Made by a program: the position numbers and the translations under genes
Shown: piece by piece, positions 45,548-57,520 of the stretch
Numbering within the stretch: the first letter of the stretch is position 1
How the letters are laid out: every line of letters begins with the position of its first letter
The notes under the pieces: generated by a model
Database searches by the model: none
Seen by the model: the letters and a program-made list of their open reading frames with translations, nothing else
What the model was told of the DNA's origin: nothing
From: Voacanga thouarsii
Taxonomy: Eukaryota > Streptophyta > Magnoliopsida > Gentianales > Apocynaceae
Assembly (NCBI GenBank): GCA_026120185.1
Contig: JANUWF010001213.1
Coordinates: forward strand, 310,001-374,000
Direction of reading: 5' to 3'
Length of the DNA stretch: 64,000 nt

Positions 45548-45549
<2 letters not shown>

Positions 45550-47854
45550 CCAAATGGTCATTCCAACCATGGCCATTTTTCTTCTCCCTCCTAGGACGAA
45601 TCAAGAAGTCCACGCGTAAGGATTCTTTCGAAACTTCTTCAAGGTAGTCATCATTCAAGTAAGCCTCTTCAATCTTCTCTTTAAATTCTAGATCAATGTC
45701 TCTAGGATGTAGTTGGATGAGGATGGAATGTATTTGGGGATTGATTATGTGTTTATCTGATGGAGTTGAGGTTAAAGCATGAACGAATGTGTTTATATGA
45801 TGGCGTTGGGATTGATGCATGAGGAGGACTTGTCTTGGTTAAATCATATGATGTTTTAGGGTTGGTTGCATGTCTTCATGTTGTGAGTAGTATGAATGAT
45901 TGAGCATGTTAGAGATTATGTCACCTTTGGTGAATAGGGTTTATGTTCATGTATTCTTGTTAAGGCCATGATTATGTTTATATTATTAGAGTTTGGGTCA
46001 TGTCTTGGTAAATTTGGATCTATGTTTTATTCATGAATTGGATGTTTTGTTGATTGGTGTTGAGTGTATGTTCATGATTATGGTTAGCCATAGGAATTAT
46101 GATCATGACCTTGTTGTCCCTAAGCTAATTTTATTTCATCAATAAAATGATTAATACTATAATTTCTTCTAGTAATTTCGAAAACCCTAGGAAAATGTGG
46201 ATTTGGACTCTTATATAAAATAATGATATTTTAGTCAAATAAATGATAGCTTTTGTTAAAGAAATAAAATATATAGAGATTATATAAAATAATAATATCA
46301 AATAAAGCCTTTTATATAAATAATCGTAATAGATAAAGTATTAATTTTGTAAGTCTTATATTCATGAATACTATTAAAATTTAGATATTATCTTTTAATC
46401 AAAACCTATTAAAATTTACTTACAACTAATTTTAGTTACCAATTATTTCCTAACAATTAATTATTGATAGATTATTATTTTAAATAATATCATCTAGGGC
46501 ATAAGACCCTTCGTCAAATAAACCCTAATTTATTTATAGCAAGATTTAAACCTTCAACTTATTAGTATCTAGTTCACAAACCCTAGTTATTTTAATATCA
46601 AGCTAGATTTATATTACAAACCCTTTATTTATTATCTAGCCTTAAGGCTTGGGACATTTAGGTCATGATTGTAGTAAGTTGAGTTAGGATTATTTATAAA
46701 AGTGAATTTTTGCTTGATTTTCATTATGGCTTGTGTTTACCCCAAGCGGGGTTAAGTCAGCCTTTGGAGATCTTTATTTTATCTCAAGCAAAGGATTAGG
46801 TAAGCTTCTGCATAAAACTTGTTTGTTGCAAAAAGTTGTTATGGCAAGCTAAACCCGAAGTTTGTGAACACTGATTTGGTAAAGGCAATTAGGGACTGTT
46901 TCCTTTCTTGTTTCAGTCAAACCAATCATTTGAAAAACAACAAGTAATTTTATTCAAACATTAAACTGTTTCTAAAACTAATTTTGACAAAGACTTTGGA
47001 AACCCTTGATTGCCATTTTAAGGTAAAGCTATGTTTTATTGGTTTTCTCCTAAGTGGGATGAACTACGTTGAGTACTCAATAAGGGTAGGCTAGTAGTAC
47101 TAGTTTTGAAGAGCAAGAGCGAGTCTTTTGGTAAGAGGCCACCACCAGAAGATAAAACTCAACTTAGATATACGTCATTAGTACTTAGTCATGCCGGTTC
47201 GAGCTAGCAGTTTCAGTCATGCGGACTGTGTGTTGTCGGAGTCGACAACCGGTTTTGTTTGGGTGTAGAGAAGGAGGAAAATCTTACCCGGTAGGCCAAT
47301 CACCTACTCTTTTTTTGTTAGTCTGTACAAAGTTTGGCATTCTAACCGTTGTATGGTTTTGGGGCCCAACGTGTGGTAACCCATGGCTGCCCTTTTGAGT
47401 GGTTGATTTTATTGTACCTGTATTGTTAGAAAAGCCAAAATGCCACTCTTACTTTTAAACTTTATTTATTGCTTGCCAGTATTTTCCTTATGAAGTTCTT
47501 ACACCATGCATTCATGAACTGTTTTCACTGAACACTCAAAGCACACATGGACTTATTGAGATTTTTACTCATCACCCTTTTACCATGATTTCTGGTTAAT
47601 CCTGTTGTGGGGATGAGTAGCTAGTTGTTGCCTACTTGGAAGATATTCTGTTATTTAATTTATGTAATACTTTGGGAGTTGAGAGTGAACAATTGTTATT
47701 TTTGGATTTGTCTTGAATTTTTTAATTGTAATAATTTTTAATTTTTGAAGTATTATTTTTTTTTTTTTTTGTGACCTAGTTATAAAGACCCCTTGTCTTT
47801 TGGACGGGGCGACATCCCCGGCTCTGTTTGGCCTAGGTAGTGGGGTGTTACAAA

Positions 47855-47866
47855 TGGTATCAGAGC
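47855..47866 (+). other. E-plus primer binding site, tRNA-Met type
   Basis: TGGTATCAGAGC, a perfect match, two bases after the LTR end. Confidence 0.95.
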
Positions 47867-47950
47867 CTTGGTTTAGGCAAATATTGATTGTATATGTTCT
47901 ATTTATTTAAGTTCTAATCTTTATCTATCCTATCTTATTTATGCTGTAGG

Positions 47951-48420
47951 ATGGTTAGAATGCTTAGAACCACGAGAAAGGGGCTGCAATGGCATCCTCC
48001 TATCCCTATTTACCCTGAAGACCTTCCAGTACCTCAGCCTGCTCCTCAGCCAGTTATTTCGTTGGAAGATAGCAGTGATGATGAGGTCCCGATCCAGGAG
48101 CCACCCCCAATCCCAGTGATAGATATAAGTTCTGATAGTGAAAATGAGGAGATAACCGTGGAGCATCTTCCCCCCCCCCCCCTCCTAGTCCCATAATGGA
48201 TTTATTAGCAGATAGTGATGACCCAAGGGAGATAGATTATGAGTCTCCACCTAAGCCTTCTTTCATTCCTCCACCTAGTTGAGTTGAGCTCGGGGAGAGT
48301 TCTAGGCGACCCAGGAAAGAGCCAATTGAGGGGTTTGCAAGTGGGGCTGGGATAGACTTCTCTAAGAACTCTGGGGGATGGTTGTATGAGACTAATCTTG
48401 AAGATTTTGATGAGGACTAG
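47951..48420 (+). pseudogene. Acidic pre-gag frame, E-plus (frameshifted)
   Basis: Starts MVRMLRTTRKGLQWHPPIP directly after TTATGCTGTAGG, which resembles a 3' splice site. It matches the E-minus frame at 33944-34408 up to EEITVEHL. A run of 13 C at 48170-48182 then shifts the frame; the matching reading resumes as IMDLLADSDDPREIDYESPP and ends in FASGAGIDFSKNSGGWLYE. One further stop lies near 48281. Confidence 0.65.
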
Positions 48421-48687
48421 TGGGGCTAAGAGCTGTTACGATTAGGATGTTTTCTTTACTACTTTCCATGAACTTCTATGTTAAGGATTTCCTTTCTGCA
48501 TACTATTTTGATTCCAAATTTATGCAAATAAGAGTACTTAGAGTACTCTAAGGTTTAAAAAATTTTTATGCAATTCTTTACATAAAAACTTGCATATGAT
48601 TTTCTTTTACTTAAACCTGAATATGAATGCATGCTCAAAACGTTTTAAACTTGAATGCATACACTCATCATCTGGGTATGGTTTAGA

Positions 48688-48905
48688 ATGGCACCCAAGC
48701 GCCATGTAGCCACATCAGGCAGGAGAGTTCTGAAGGCAGAACCTGTGGCACCAGAGGTTGAAACGACTCATATGTAGTCACCCAACAGGGGAAATGAGAG
48801 TGAGCTAGATTTGGAAATGGGGTTAAAGGAACCTGTTGGAGTGACAATGAGGCAAGCCTTCAGCAAGATGACCAAGATTCTTCAAACTTTGGGTGAGCGA
48901 AGGAT
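48688..48905 (+). pseudogene. E-plus gag, N-terminal fragment
   Basis: MAPKRHVATSGRRVLKAEPV, corresponding to the gag start of E-minus, then acidic sequence and [16 protein letters not shown]. The reading stops at the deletion joint near 48905. The capsid core and zinc knuckles are gone. Confidence 0.8.
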
Positions 48906-49255
48906 ATCCCCAAGATAACCTTCAACACAGATGTGGATATTATGAGTTCATGGTAATGCCATTCGGGGTGACCAATGCTCCAGCAGTATTCATGGATCTA
49001 ATGCACTGAGTGTTCCGACCCTATTTGGACAAGTTCGTGGTGGTCTTTATCGATGATATTCTAATCTATTCCAAGAGTCCGGAGGAGCATGCGGAACATT
49101 TGAAGCTCGTATTAAAGAAGCTGCGGGAGCACAAGTTGTTCGCCAAGTTTAGCAAGTGTGAGTTCTGGCTGGATAGCGTAGCATTTCATGGCTATTTAAT
49201 GACCAAGGAGAGGATCAAAGTAGACCCAGCAAAGGTTAAAGCAGTGTTAGACTGA
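48906..49255 (+). pseudogene. E-plus reverse transcriptase, C-terminal half
   Basis: Begins DIPKITFNT, a point in the middle of RT, then [18 protein letters not shown] and [11 protein letters not shown] with the catalytic pair intact, then [18 protein letters not shown]. There is one frameshift near 48935 and a stop near 49008. The upstream half is missing. Confidence 0.9.
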
Positions 49256-49834
49256 AAGCAACTGGAGAACATCACCGAGATGCAAAGCTTTTTGGGATTA
49301 GCTGGTTTCTATAGAAGGGTCATCAAGGGATTTTCAACGCTCGCATCGCCTATGACTCGAGTACTGAGGAAAAATGTACCATTTGTTTAGAGTGAGAAAT
49401 GTGAGAAGAGTTTCCAAAAGCTGAAGCGAAGATTGATGACAGCACCAAAATTGAGCCTGCCAGAGGGAGATAAATCATACGCACTGTATACCGATGCCTC
49501 GAAAGAAGGATTAGGAGCAGTGTTGATGCAAGACCGGAAAGTGATCGCTTATGCTTCTCGAAAGTCGAGACCTCATGAAGTCAACTACCCTACTCATGAT
49601 CTGGAGCTGGCAGCCATTATGTTCGCTCCAAAGAAATGGCGACACTACCTGTACGGCGCCAAGTATGAAGTGTTCACTGACCAGAAGAGCCTGAAGTACA
49701 TCTTTACCCAAAAGAATTTGAATTTGAGACAGCAGTGGTGGATAGAATTCCTAGAAGAGTAATGTTGTCCAGTCAACTATCATCCCGAGAAGGCCAACAT
49801 TGTAGCTGATGCACAAAGCAAAAAAGTCGGTATA
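49256..49834 (+). pseudogene. E-plus RNase H
   Basis: [20 protein letters not shown], then the open stretch 49433-49762 with [17 protein letters not shown] (catalytic Asp present), [37 protein letters not shown]. It ends NIVADAQSKK. A stop near 49388 and another near 49760 break it. Confidence 0.9.
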
Positions 49835-51373
49835 GCCAGATTAAGAGTGCAGAAGATTCAAATGGTTCAGGATGTATTCGACAGAAGAGTGGAAGTGCAA
49901 GAGAAAAAGACTGTTGTTAGCAACCTGAAGTTGGTACCGGATCTGAGATGAGAAATTGGGGAAGCACAGCAAAGTAACGTAGAATTTCAGCTTTTTAAGG
50001 ACAAGGAGCTCAAACGGCAAGGTAGTGAATTTCGGCAAGATGAGGCGGGAGTTTTGCATTTCAGGGATCGGTAGTATGTACCAGAAGAGTATCAACTAAA
50101 GGGCAGAAATTTGGAGGAGGCGCACAAGAGTAAGTACGCCATTCATCCAAGGGAAGTCAAAATGTACGAGGATGTGAAGAAGGCCTATTGGTGGTCTAGA
50201 ATGAAGCAGGATGTGGTTAAATATGTCTCAACAGGTCTCACCTGTCAAAAGGTCAAGGCGGAGCACAAGAAGTCAGCGGGACTATTACAACCATTGCTAG
50301 TACCAGAATGGAAGTAGAAGGAGGTGATCATGGATTTTGTTACTGGACTTCCTATGTCAAGGACCCAGAAAGACACCATATGGGTAGTAGTGGATTGACT
50401 GACTAAGTCGGCTCATTTAATACCAGTAAATGTAAGAGACTCTATGGAGAAGTTGGCTCAGACTTACGTACGAGAAATTTTTTGTCTTCATGGAGTGCCT
50501 TCAAGTATTGTTTCTGACCGAGACCCGAGGTTTACGTCTCATTTTTGGGGCAAGTTTCAAGAATCAATGGGGTTGAGTCTGAAGTTCAGTACAACGACGC
50601 ATCCGCAGACCGATGGGCAGTCAGAAAGGGTTATTCAGATATTGGAAGATATGTTAAGAGCCTGTGTTCTGGATTTTGGGGATAAGTGGATCGAATGTGT
50701 GCCATATGCAGAGCTGTCATATAATAATAGTTATCAAACTTCAATTGGGATGGCTCCGTATGAGGCCCTGTATGGACACGAGTGTCAGGTACCACTACGC
50801 TGGAGTTGGTCAGAAGATGGTCATGAAAGCAAAATCGAAGAAATCTGTGTTCAGGAAATGTTAGATAAAGTAAAGTTAATTTGGGAAAGGTTGAAGGTAG
50901 TTCAGAGCAGACAGAAGAGCTATGCAGATAATAGGTGGAGAGAATTGGAATTTCAAGTAGGAGACAGTGTATTTCTGAGACTGGCGCTAAATAGGGGAAT
51001 CTTGAAGCATCCGAATGGTGGAAAGCTGAATCCGAGATATTTAGGACCATTCCCAATATAGGAAATGATTGGACCGGTAGCATACTGATTGGACTAGCCA
51101 GATGGATTGACGGGAATTCATGATGTGTTTCATGTCTCACAACTGAAGAAGTACAATGCCGATCCCGGTCATGTTCTGAATAATGAGCCATTAGTGTTGC
51201 AACCCGATCTGAGTTATGTGGAGAAGCCTGTGCAAATATTGGATAGCAGTATCAAGAATCTTCGAAACAAGCAGATACTAATGGTAAAAGTTCAGTGGGA
51301 GCATCATGGCACGTAAGATGCCACACGGGAATCAGAAGATTGGGTAAAACGGAAGTATCCCGATCTGAGATAG
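49835..51373 (+). pseudogene. E-plus integrase with chromodomain
   Basis: Zinc region HKSKYAIH and LTCQ; core MDFVTGLP (Asp), SDRDPRF (Asp), DGQSERV (Glu), so the triad is complete. The largest open part, 50444-51061, is 205 residues. Then HDVFHVSQLKKY and the chromodomain (ILDSSIKNLRNKQILMVKV, ending YPDLR). Stops lie near 50316, 50397, 51059 and 51314. Confidence 0.92.
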
Positions 51374-51404
51374 AAGTACACCTGAATTTCGGGACGAAAT
51401 TCTC

Positions 51405-51419
51405 CTAAGGAGGGGAGGA
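51405..51419 (+). other. E-plus polypurine tract
   Basis: TAAGGAGGGGAGGA directly before the 3' LTR start TGTGAAACC. Confidence 0.92.
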
Positions 51420-51663
51420 TGTGAAACCCCAACTAAAACCAACTCTAGAGTAAGGGGGTCAGGATGCATATGATATTTTCTCGCATGCATAAATATATTT
51501 TTGTATGATTATATATGCTTTAGATATATGATTTGTAGTCAAGATGGCTTATTTGGGCTTAGTGAGTAAGAAGGGCAAAATGGTAATTTCACTTGAGGAG
51601 GAAATAGGGAGATAGCTTAAGGATTAAATAGGAAAAATATTTGGGAGAGAAAATAAGAACAAA

Positions 51664-51735
51664 AGTTATTATGGTTTAGTAGTTAGAGCTTTGGAATTAA
51701 TCCTTGAGGTCTTGAGTTCAAATTCCATCATTTGA
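51664..51735 (+). ncRNA. tRNA-like segment, E-plus 3' LTR
   Basis: TGGTTTAGTAGTTAGAGC and GAGTTCAAATTCC at the same spacing as in the 5' LTR. Confidence 0.45.
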
Positions 51736-53294
51736 GTTTGAGCATGATTAAATTTTATTTTTGTTTAGCAGGGCTATTTTCGGGCCTTGCATGTCTTAGG
51801 GAGAAGTAGGAATGTTGTCCATGGGGAGACATGAAAGGAATGTCCTAATTCTACTCTTGTGCCCTACAAAAATTTTTAAGGGATTCATACCCTTCTTGAT
51901 CTCTAGCATTCCTTACTTCTTAATCCATTATGTTGTTCAATTTATCTAAACCAATTTTGTTTCCAAAAAATTCCAGCAAAGTTCTTTGGCTTTGAAGGTT
52001 AAAAAATGTCTAAGTGTGAGGTATCTTCTTGACCGAAAATGGGGAGGAGTTGTCAAAGGTTCCCAAGAGAATTAATATCCATGGTTGTACCTTCAAACTC
52101 CAATATATGTGTGTTCATCTTCTTCATATAGTAATCAGGAATTTTTCCATCTTCTTGATTAGTCTAATTGTAAAAAATTTCAGCCATATTTTCCTGTCAA
52201 ATGCTGCCAGGAAAATGGCCATTTCACTCAGCTTGAAGGCTGAAAATTCCAACCAAAATTGAACTGCTCAAGAGCTGTGCAAACTAGGAAAAAATCCTGG
52301 GCAATTCGTAGCTCAACAGCCCGAAAAACTAAGTTGTTTCCTCCAATTTTTCAACCAGCAATTCAACCTTATTTTTCCTCCATAAAGATGGCTGGAAACC
52401 AGCCTTAAAGGACCTTCCAATAGCCGTTCAAACCTTCTGCAAGTTGGCTGAACCATGGCAGAAAAATCTGCCCAGAATTTCCAACAACCAGGCGAAAGAC
52501 CAACCAAAGAATTCCAGCTTTGTTTCTTCTTCACCCTTGTCTGAAACTCATCGCATTTTTCTGTACAAACTTCCCTAGACTAGCCATTAACTGAACTTCA
52601 ACAACCTCACCATTGTTCTGCATGAAAAACAGCTCCATGACTACTCCTAAAATCTCTCCATCAATCACTACAATCAAGCCATTAATTGGAGTCCAAAATT
52701 CCAACAATTTGTTCTAGCAAACCTCCATGAATTAAGCCTCAAACATCTAGAAAATCCCCTCACTAATGTACACCATATTTCGGCCACCCTTAAGCTCATT
52801 TGAACAGTATTCATCTCAGTAGAAATTCTAGCAATTTAGTCGGCCATTGAAGCTTCCAAAAGACCTCCATCAACAAATATCTACTTACCATATTTGTTAC
52901 CATAAAATATTCCCTAAATTATTCTTTTTGTTTTTCAAACAACCAGTTTTCCTTTTCCTCCAAAATCTGAAAATCCAATTACCAAAACCCTCCAAACCAT
53001 TCGGCCACTTTCTCCCAGTAGAATTTTGGCCAGCCTTCTGCTCTTTTCTCCATTCTCTCCAAACTCCAAGAACACCATCCACCATTCTCACTCCTAAGGC
53101 CACTCAAAACCTCTCCAATTTTCTTCAAAAACTCCAGATCACACCTACTCAACCCCTTGAATCCTTATCTGCAATGTTTAACATCAAACGCTGAAATCAA
53201 AGTTTCACTTTCGGATTAAAAACCAGAAATTTCTTGAAGACTCAAGAACAATTTCAAGGTAAGCATGAACAATCATCTTCATCTTCATTCATAT

Positions 53295-53320
53295 TCAACC
53301 CTTAATGAAATATACTAATA

Positions 53321-53356
<36 letters not shown>

Positions 53357-53627
53357 CCGAATGGTCATTCCAACCATGGCCATTTTTCTTCTCCCTCCTA
53401 GGACGAATCAAGCAGTCCACGCGTAAGGATTCTTTCGAAACTTCTTCAAGGTAGTCATCATTCAAGTAAGCCTCTTCAATCTTCTCTTTAAATTCTAGAT
53501 CAATGTCTGTAGGACGTACTTGGATGAGGATGGAATGTATTTGGAGATTGATTGTGTGTTTATCTGATGGAGTTGAGATTAAAGCATGAACGAATGTCTT
53601 TATATGATGGCGTTGGGATTGATGCAT
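53295..53627 (-). other. Antisense LTR open frame, E-plus 3' LTR
   Basis: 110 residues with LEFKEKIEEAYLNDDYLEEV, the same core as the frames at 27295, 36659 and 45509. It is longer at the N-terminus because an upstream Met is in frame. Confidence 0.3.
53322..53354. repeat. Microsatellite (CT)n in E-plus 3' LTR
   Basis: Pure CT run of about 33 bases, the counterpart of 45517-45547. Confidence 0.95.
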
Positions 53628-55665
53628 GAGGAGGACTTGTCTTGGTTAAATCATATGATGTTTTAGGGTTGGTTGCATGTCTTCATGTTGTGAGTAGTAT
53701 GAATGATCGAGCATGTTAGAGATTATGTCACCTTTGGTGAATAGGGTTTATGTTCATGTATTCTTGTTAATGCCATGATTATGTTTATATTATTAGAGTT
53801 TGGGTCATGTCTTGGTAAATTTGGATCTATGTTTTATTCATGAATTGGATGTTTTGTTGATTGGTGTTGAGTGTATGTTCATGATTATGGTTAGCCATAG
53901 GAATTATGATCATGACCTTATTGTCCCTAAGCTAATTTTATTTAATCAATAAAATGAGTTATACTATAATTTCTTCTAGTAATTTCGAAAACCCTAGGAA
54001 AATGTGGATTTGGACTTTTATATAAAATAATAATATTTTAGTCAAATAAATGATAGCTTTTATTAAAGAAATAAAATATATAGATATTATAAAAAATAAT
54101 AATATCAAATACAACCCTTTATATAAATAATCATAATAGGTAAAGTATTAATTTTGTACGTCTTATATTCATAAATACTATTAAAATTTATTTATTATCT
54201 TTTAATCAAAACCTATTAAAATTTACTTACAACTAATTTTAGTTACCAATTATTTCCTAACAATTAATTATTAATAGATTATTATTTTAAATAATATCAT
54301 CTAGGGCCTAAGACCCTTCATCAAATAAACCCTAATTTATTTATAGCACGATTTAAACCTTCAATTTATTAGTATCTAATTCACAAACCCTAGTTATTTT
54401 AATATCAAGCTAGATTTATCTTACAAACCCTTTATTTATTATCTAGCCTTAAGGCTTGGGACATTTGGGTCATGATTGTAGTAAGTTGAGTTAGGATTAT
54501 TTATGAAAGTGAATTTTGGCTTGAGTTTAATTATGTCTTGTGTTTACCCCAGGCGGGGTTAGGTCAGCTTTTGGATATCTTTATTTTATCTCAAGCAAAG
54601 GATCCGGTAAGCTCCTGCATAAAACTTGTTTGTTGCAAAAAGTTATTATGGCAAGCTAAACCCGAAGTTTGTGAACACTGATTTGGTAAAAGTAATTAAG
54701 GACTGTTTCCTTTCTTATTTCAGTCAAACCAATCATTTGAAAAATAACAAGCAATTTTATTCAAACATTAAACTGTATATAAAATCGATTTTGACAAAGA
54801 CTTTGGAAACCCTTGATTGCCATTTTTAAGTAAAGCTATGTTTTATCAGTTTTCTCCCAAGTGGGATGACCGGATGAACTACGTTGAGTACTCAATAAGG
54901 GTAGGCTAGCAGTATTAGTTTTGAAAAACAAGAGTGAGTCTTCTGGCAGGAGGTCACCTCCAAAAGATAAACTCAACTTAGAGAAACGTCAGTACTACTT
55001 AGTCATGCCGGTCCGAGCTAGCAGTTTCAGTCATGCGGACTGTGTGTTGCCATAATGGACAACCAGTTTTGTTTGGGTGTAGAGAATGAGGAGAATCTTA
55101 CCCTGTAAGTTGATCACCTACCCTTTTTTTTGTCAATCTGCACAAAGTGTAGCATTCTGACCGTTGTTTGGTTATGGGGCCCAATGTATGGTAACCCAGG
55201 GCCGCCATTTTGAGTGGTTGATTTTATTGTACCTGTATGGTTGGAAAAGCCAAAATGCCACTCTTGCTTTTGAACTTTATTTATTGCTTGCCAGTATTTT
55301 CCTTATGAAGTTTTTACACCTTGCATTCATATTTTCACTGAACACTCAAAGCACACACAGACATACTTAGATTTTTATCTCATCACCCTTTTTACCATGA
55401 TTTCAGATCTATCCTGTTGTGGGGATGAGTAGCTAGTTGTTCCCTGCTTGGAAGATGTTATGTTATTTAATTTATGTAATGCTTTGGGAGTTGAGAGTGA
55501 ACAATTGTTATTTTTGGATTTGTCTTGAATTTTTGGATTGTAATAAATTTTAATTTTTGAAGTATTGTTTTATTTTTCTTTGTGTGACCTAGTTCTAAAG
55601 ACCCCTTGTCCTTTAGACGGGGCGACATCCCCAGCCCTGTTTGGCCTAGGTAGTGGGGTGTTACA

Positions 55666-55670
55666 CTTTG
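55666..55670. repeat. Target site duplication of E-plus, right (CTTTG)
   Basis: Second copy, directly after GGTGTTACA. Confidence 0.93.
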
Positions 55671-56886
55671 ATTCCAATCTCCAAAGCTCGATCGATGACC
55701 ACCTATGGGATGGATATTGGGTACATTGCGAGGTAAACGAAAGTAATTGAAAGGGTCAATAAAGGATTTACCACTCCTAATAGTAGGGGCGAATATCTCA
55801 TGGCCACTTCTAGGAATTGCTACTGAGAAGTCCTTGGCCAAGGCAATTGTGTATTGGAAATAGTTCCAAATGATACACATCTAGAGTAGTGGGTTCCTGG
55901 TACAAGTACTATTGTATTCGGGCCAGAATTAATTCTGGAGGGAGTTGGCACTAATTCCGTACTACAAACTGAATGTGATATTGTATGGTGAAATGAGTTA
56001 ATTGCACTGAAGTATGTTATTGAAGGGTTCACGTCAAGCCACTTGACTTCCTGGACTCTTGGGTGGTCATGATGTGTTGCTAGATACTGCTCATGATCTA
56101 GGAATATAGGTTTATTAATTGATGAATTAATAAACTAATCCTGATTAGAATTAATAAGATTAATTCAATTAATTATGGATTATTAATCTCAAAGATGTTT
56201 GGATTAATTCATGTTCACTACCAATTGACCGGAAAACCTAATAGGTCACACAAAATGGAGGATTATATACTCAAGATGTTATTTGATAATATAGTGGGGT
56301 TGATTGAGAGAAGGAGAAGTTATTATGGACAAATTATAATTAGTTATAATTTGTGGTCTAAGTTGTAATTGTGAGAACTTCATGTTTCCAATTACAATTT
56401 GGGAATTCTAATAGGATTGGAATTCTCAGTTTTGGGAGGAAAATTTTGTGTAATATATAGTATATGTAACACATGAAAAACCCTTGCTGAACAACACACA
56501 AAACAACAGCCACGAACATTCTCTCTTCTCTCTATCTCTCTCAATTTGATCTTGATCAATGAACTTTAGCCGCCATCTTTTTCTTGTAGCACAAGAAATG
56601 TTGGTGCTTGAGTGTATCCTCTGTGTGGATCACTGTTGGAGATAATCACACACTGTGATTATAGTGGTTAGACATTCAACTCACATTGAGGTTGATCACG
56701 AGGATTGCTGGATCGCACCTCAACTTGAAGAAGAAATTTTTTGTTCTTCAGACGATCACCCAAAGGTAAAAGATGTTACCTTTACTGCTTTTATGTCTTG
56801 TTTTCCACACATAGACGGGTCCTGGGATGGTATCTCGTTTTATTTTCCACTGTGCCGTATACGATACGAGCTTGAGATACCCAACA

Positions 56887-56891
56887 CTAGT
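56887..56891. repeat. Target site duplication of B2, right (CTAGT)
   Basis: One base different from CCAGT at 43530. D3 sequence continues at 56892 with GCCCTAGCTGGCACT. Confidence 0.75.
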
Positions 56892-57379
56892 GCCCTAGCT
56901 GGCACTGTCTTTCTTTTGTTTTGCAATGTTTTTGCTTCGTTTTACCCCCAAAAATCTGTAATAATGAACAAAATATCTTTCTAAGGGTAAAATCTCAAAT
57001 ATGAAGGTATATGACTAGTTATTGAACAAAATATACCACAAAAGAACCTCAAATTTCTAGGAAAAGTATGACTAATTTAGCCCCTCTCAATTAGCCATGA
57101 AATCACCATTTAACCCTTCAAAAGAATTGTCACAACAAAAATTTCCCTTAAAACTTAGCATTTGAGTTTTTAAAGATGGGATCAAGAAATCCTTACTTTT
57201 CAATACATGGTATACAAAAACTAAGTTTTCCTCTCTTAAATTGGGATGAAAGGTAGAGATTACCACTATCCTCCAAGGACTTCATAGGATGTAGCATTGG
57301 AAGATCCAACTCCTTGAGGCATGATAATTTAACACATCACTAATAGCATCATTAGGCTCCTTAAATGGAGAGGTACCCC

Positions 57380-57520
57380 CTATTTGATTGAAGCTTGCAG
57401 TGAAGTCTCACAAAAAGCGTTAATCCAAGCTTGTAACATTGCCAATCTATCATCCTTGTAGCTCCTTTGATCTTGCGCCAAAAAGTAGTTTTCCATGATG
57501 TTGTCAATCTCGCGCTCAAA
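57380..57520 (-). pseudogene. Gag-like fragment in D, unrecognised
   Basis: Open reading of 46 residues ending in a stop, including MENYFLAQDQRSYKDDRLAM and then LQAWINAFCETSLQASIK. Its place 300-460 bp after the primer site is where gag should begin. I cannot match it to a family with certainty. It may be the last coding trace of D. Confidence 0.35.

Larger units (their letters stand above)
44040..47852 (+). repeat. E-plus 5' LTR (3813 bp)
   Basis: TGTGAAACCCCAACT to GTGGGGTGTTACA. It is shorter than the 3' LTR mainly because about 425 bp corresponding to 52166-52590 is missing at about 44784. Confidence 0.95.
44040..55665 (+). mobile_element. Element E-plus: Tekay/Del-like chromovirus with internal deletion
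   Basis: 11.6 kb. 5' LTR 44040-47852, primer site 47855-47866, acidic pre-gag frame, first part of gag, then directly the second half of RT, RNase H, integrase, chromodomain, purine tract and 3' LTR 51420-55665. Same family as E-minus. Gag C-terminus, protease and the RT N-terminal half are deleted near 48905, so it cannot move alone. The target duplication is perfect. Confidence 0.94.
51420..55665 (+). repeat. E-plus 3' LTR (4246 bp)
   Basis: Full-length E LTR, TGTGAAACCCC to GGGGTGTTACA. tRNA-like segment at 51664-51735; CT microsatellite at 53322-53354; antisense frame 53295-53627 (-); sense frames 52847-53194 and 54626-54829. Confidence 0.95.
43535..56886 (+). repeat. B2: solo LTR of copia family B, split by E-plus
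   Basis: TGTTAGTATTATGCCCTAGA to GATACCCAACA. The LTR is continuous if 44040-55670 is removed, giving about 1.72 kb, the length of B3. No copia interior is present. Confidence 0.92.
42221..57089 (-). repeat. D3: solo LTR of a D relative
   Basis: Begins on + TGATGTGTATAGATTTGG and aligns with D1 and D2. It is interrupted at 43535-56891 by B2 and one target copy, and ends CCCCTCTCA at 57089. Flanks ATCAG (42216) and ATTAG (57090) differ by one base. Without B2 it is about 1.5 kb, and no primer site or interior joins it, so it is a solo LTR inside a relative. A TATA-like box is at 43209-43217. Confidence 0.8.

Noticed and set aside
50631..51191. 186-residue minus-strand frame opposite integrase
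   Set aside because: Antisense shadow of the E-plus integrase; the sense strand carries the conserved residues.
55467..55880. 137-residue minus-strand frame
   Set aside because: It spans the E-plus/B2 junction at 55665, so it is an accidental fusion of two LTRs.
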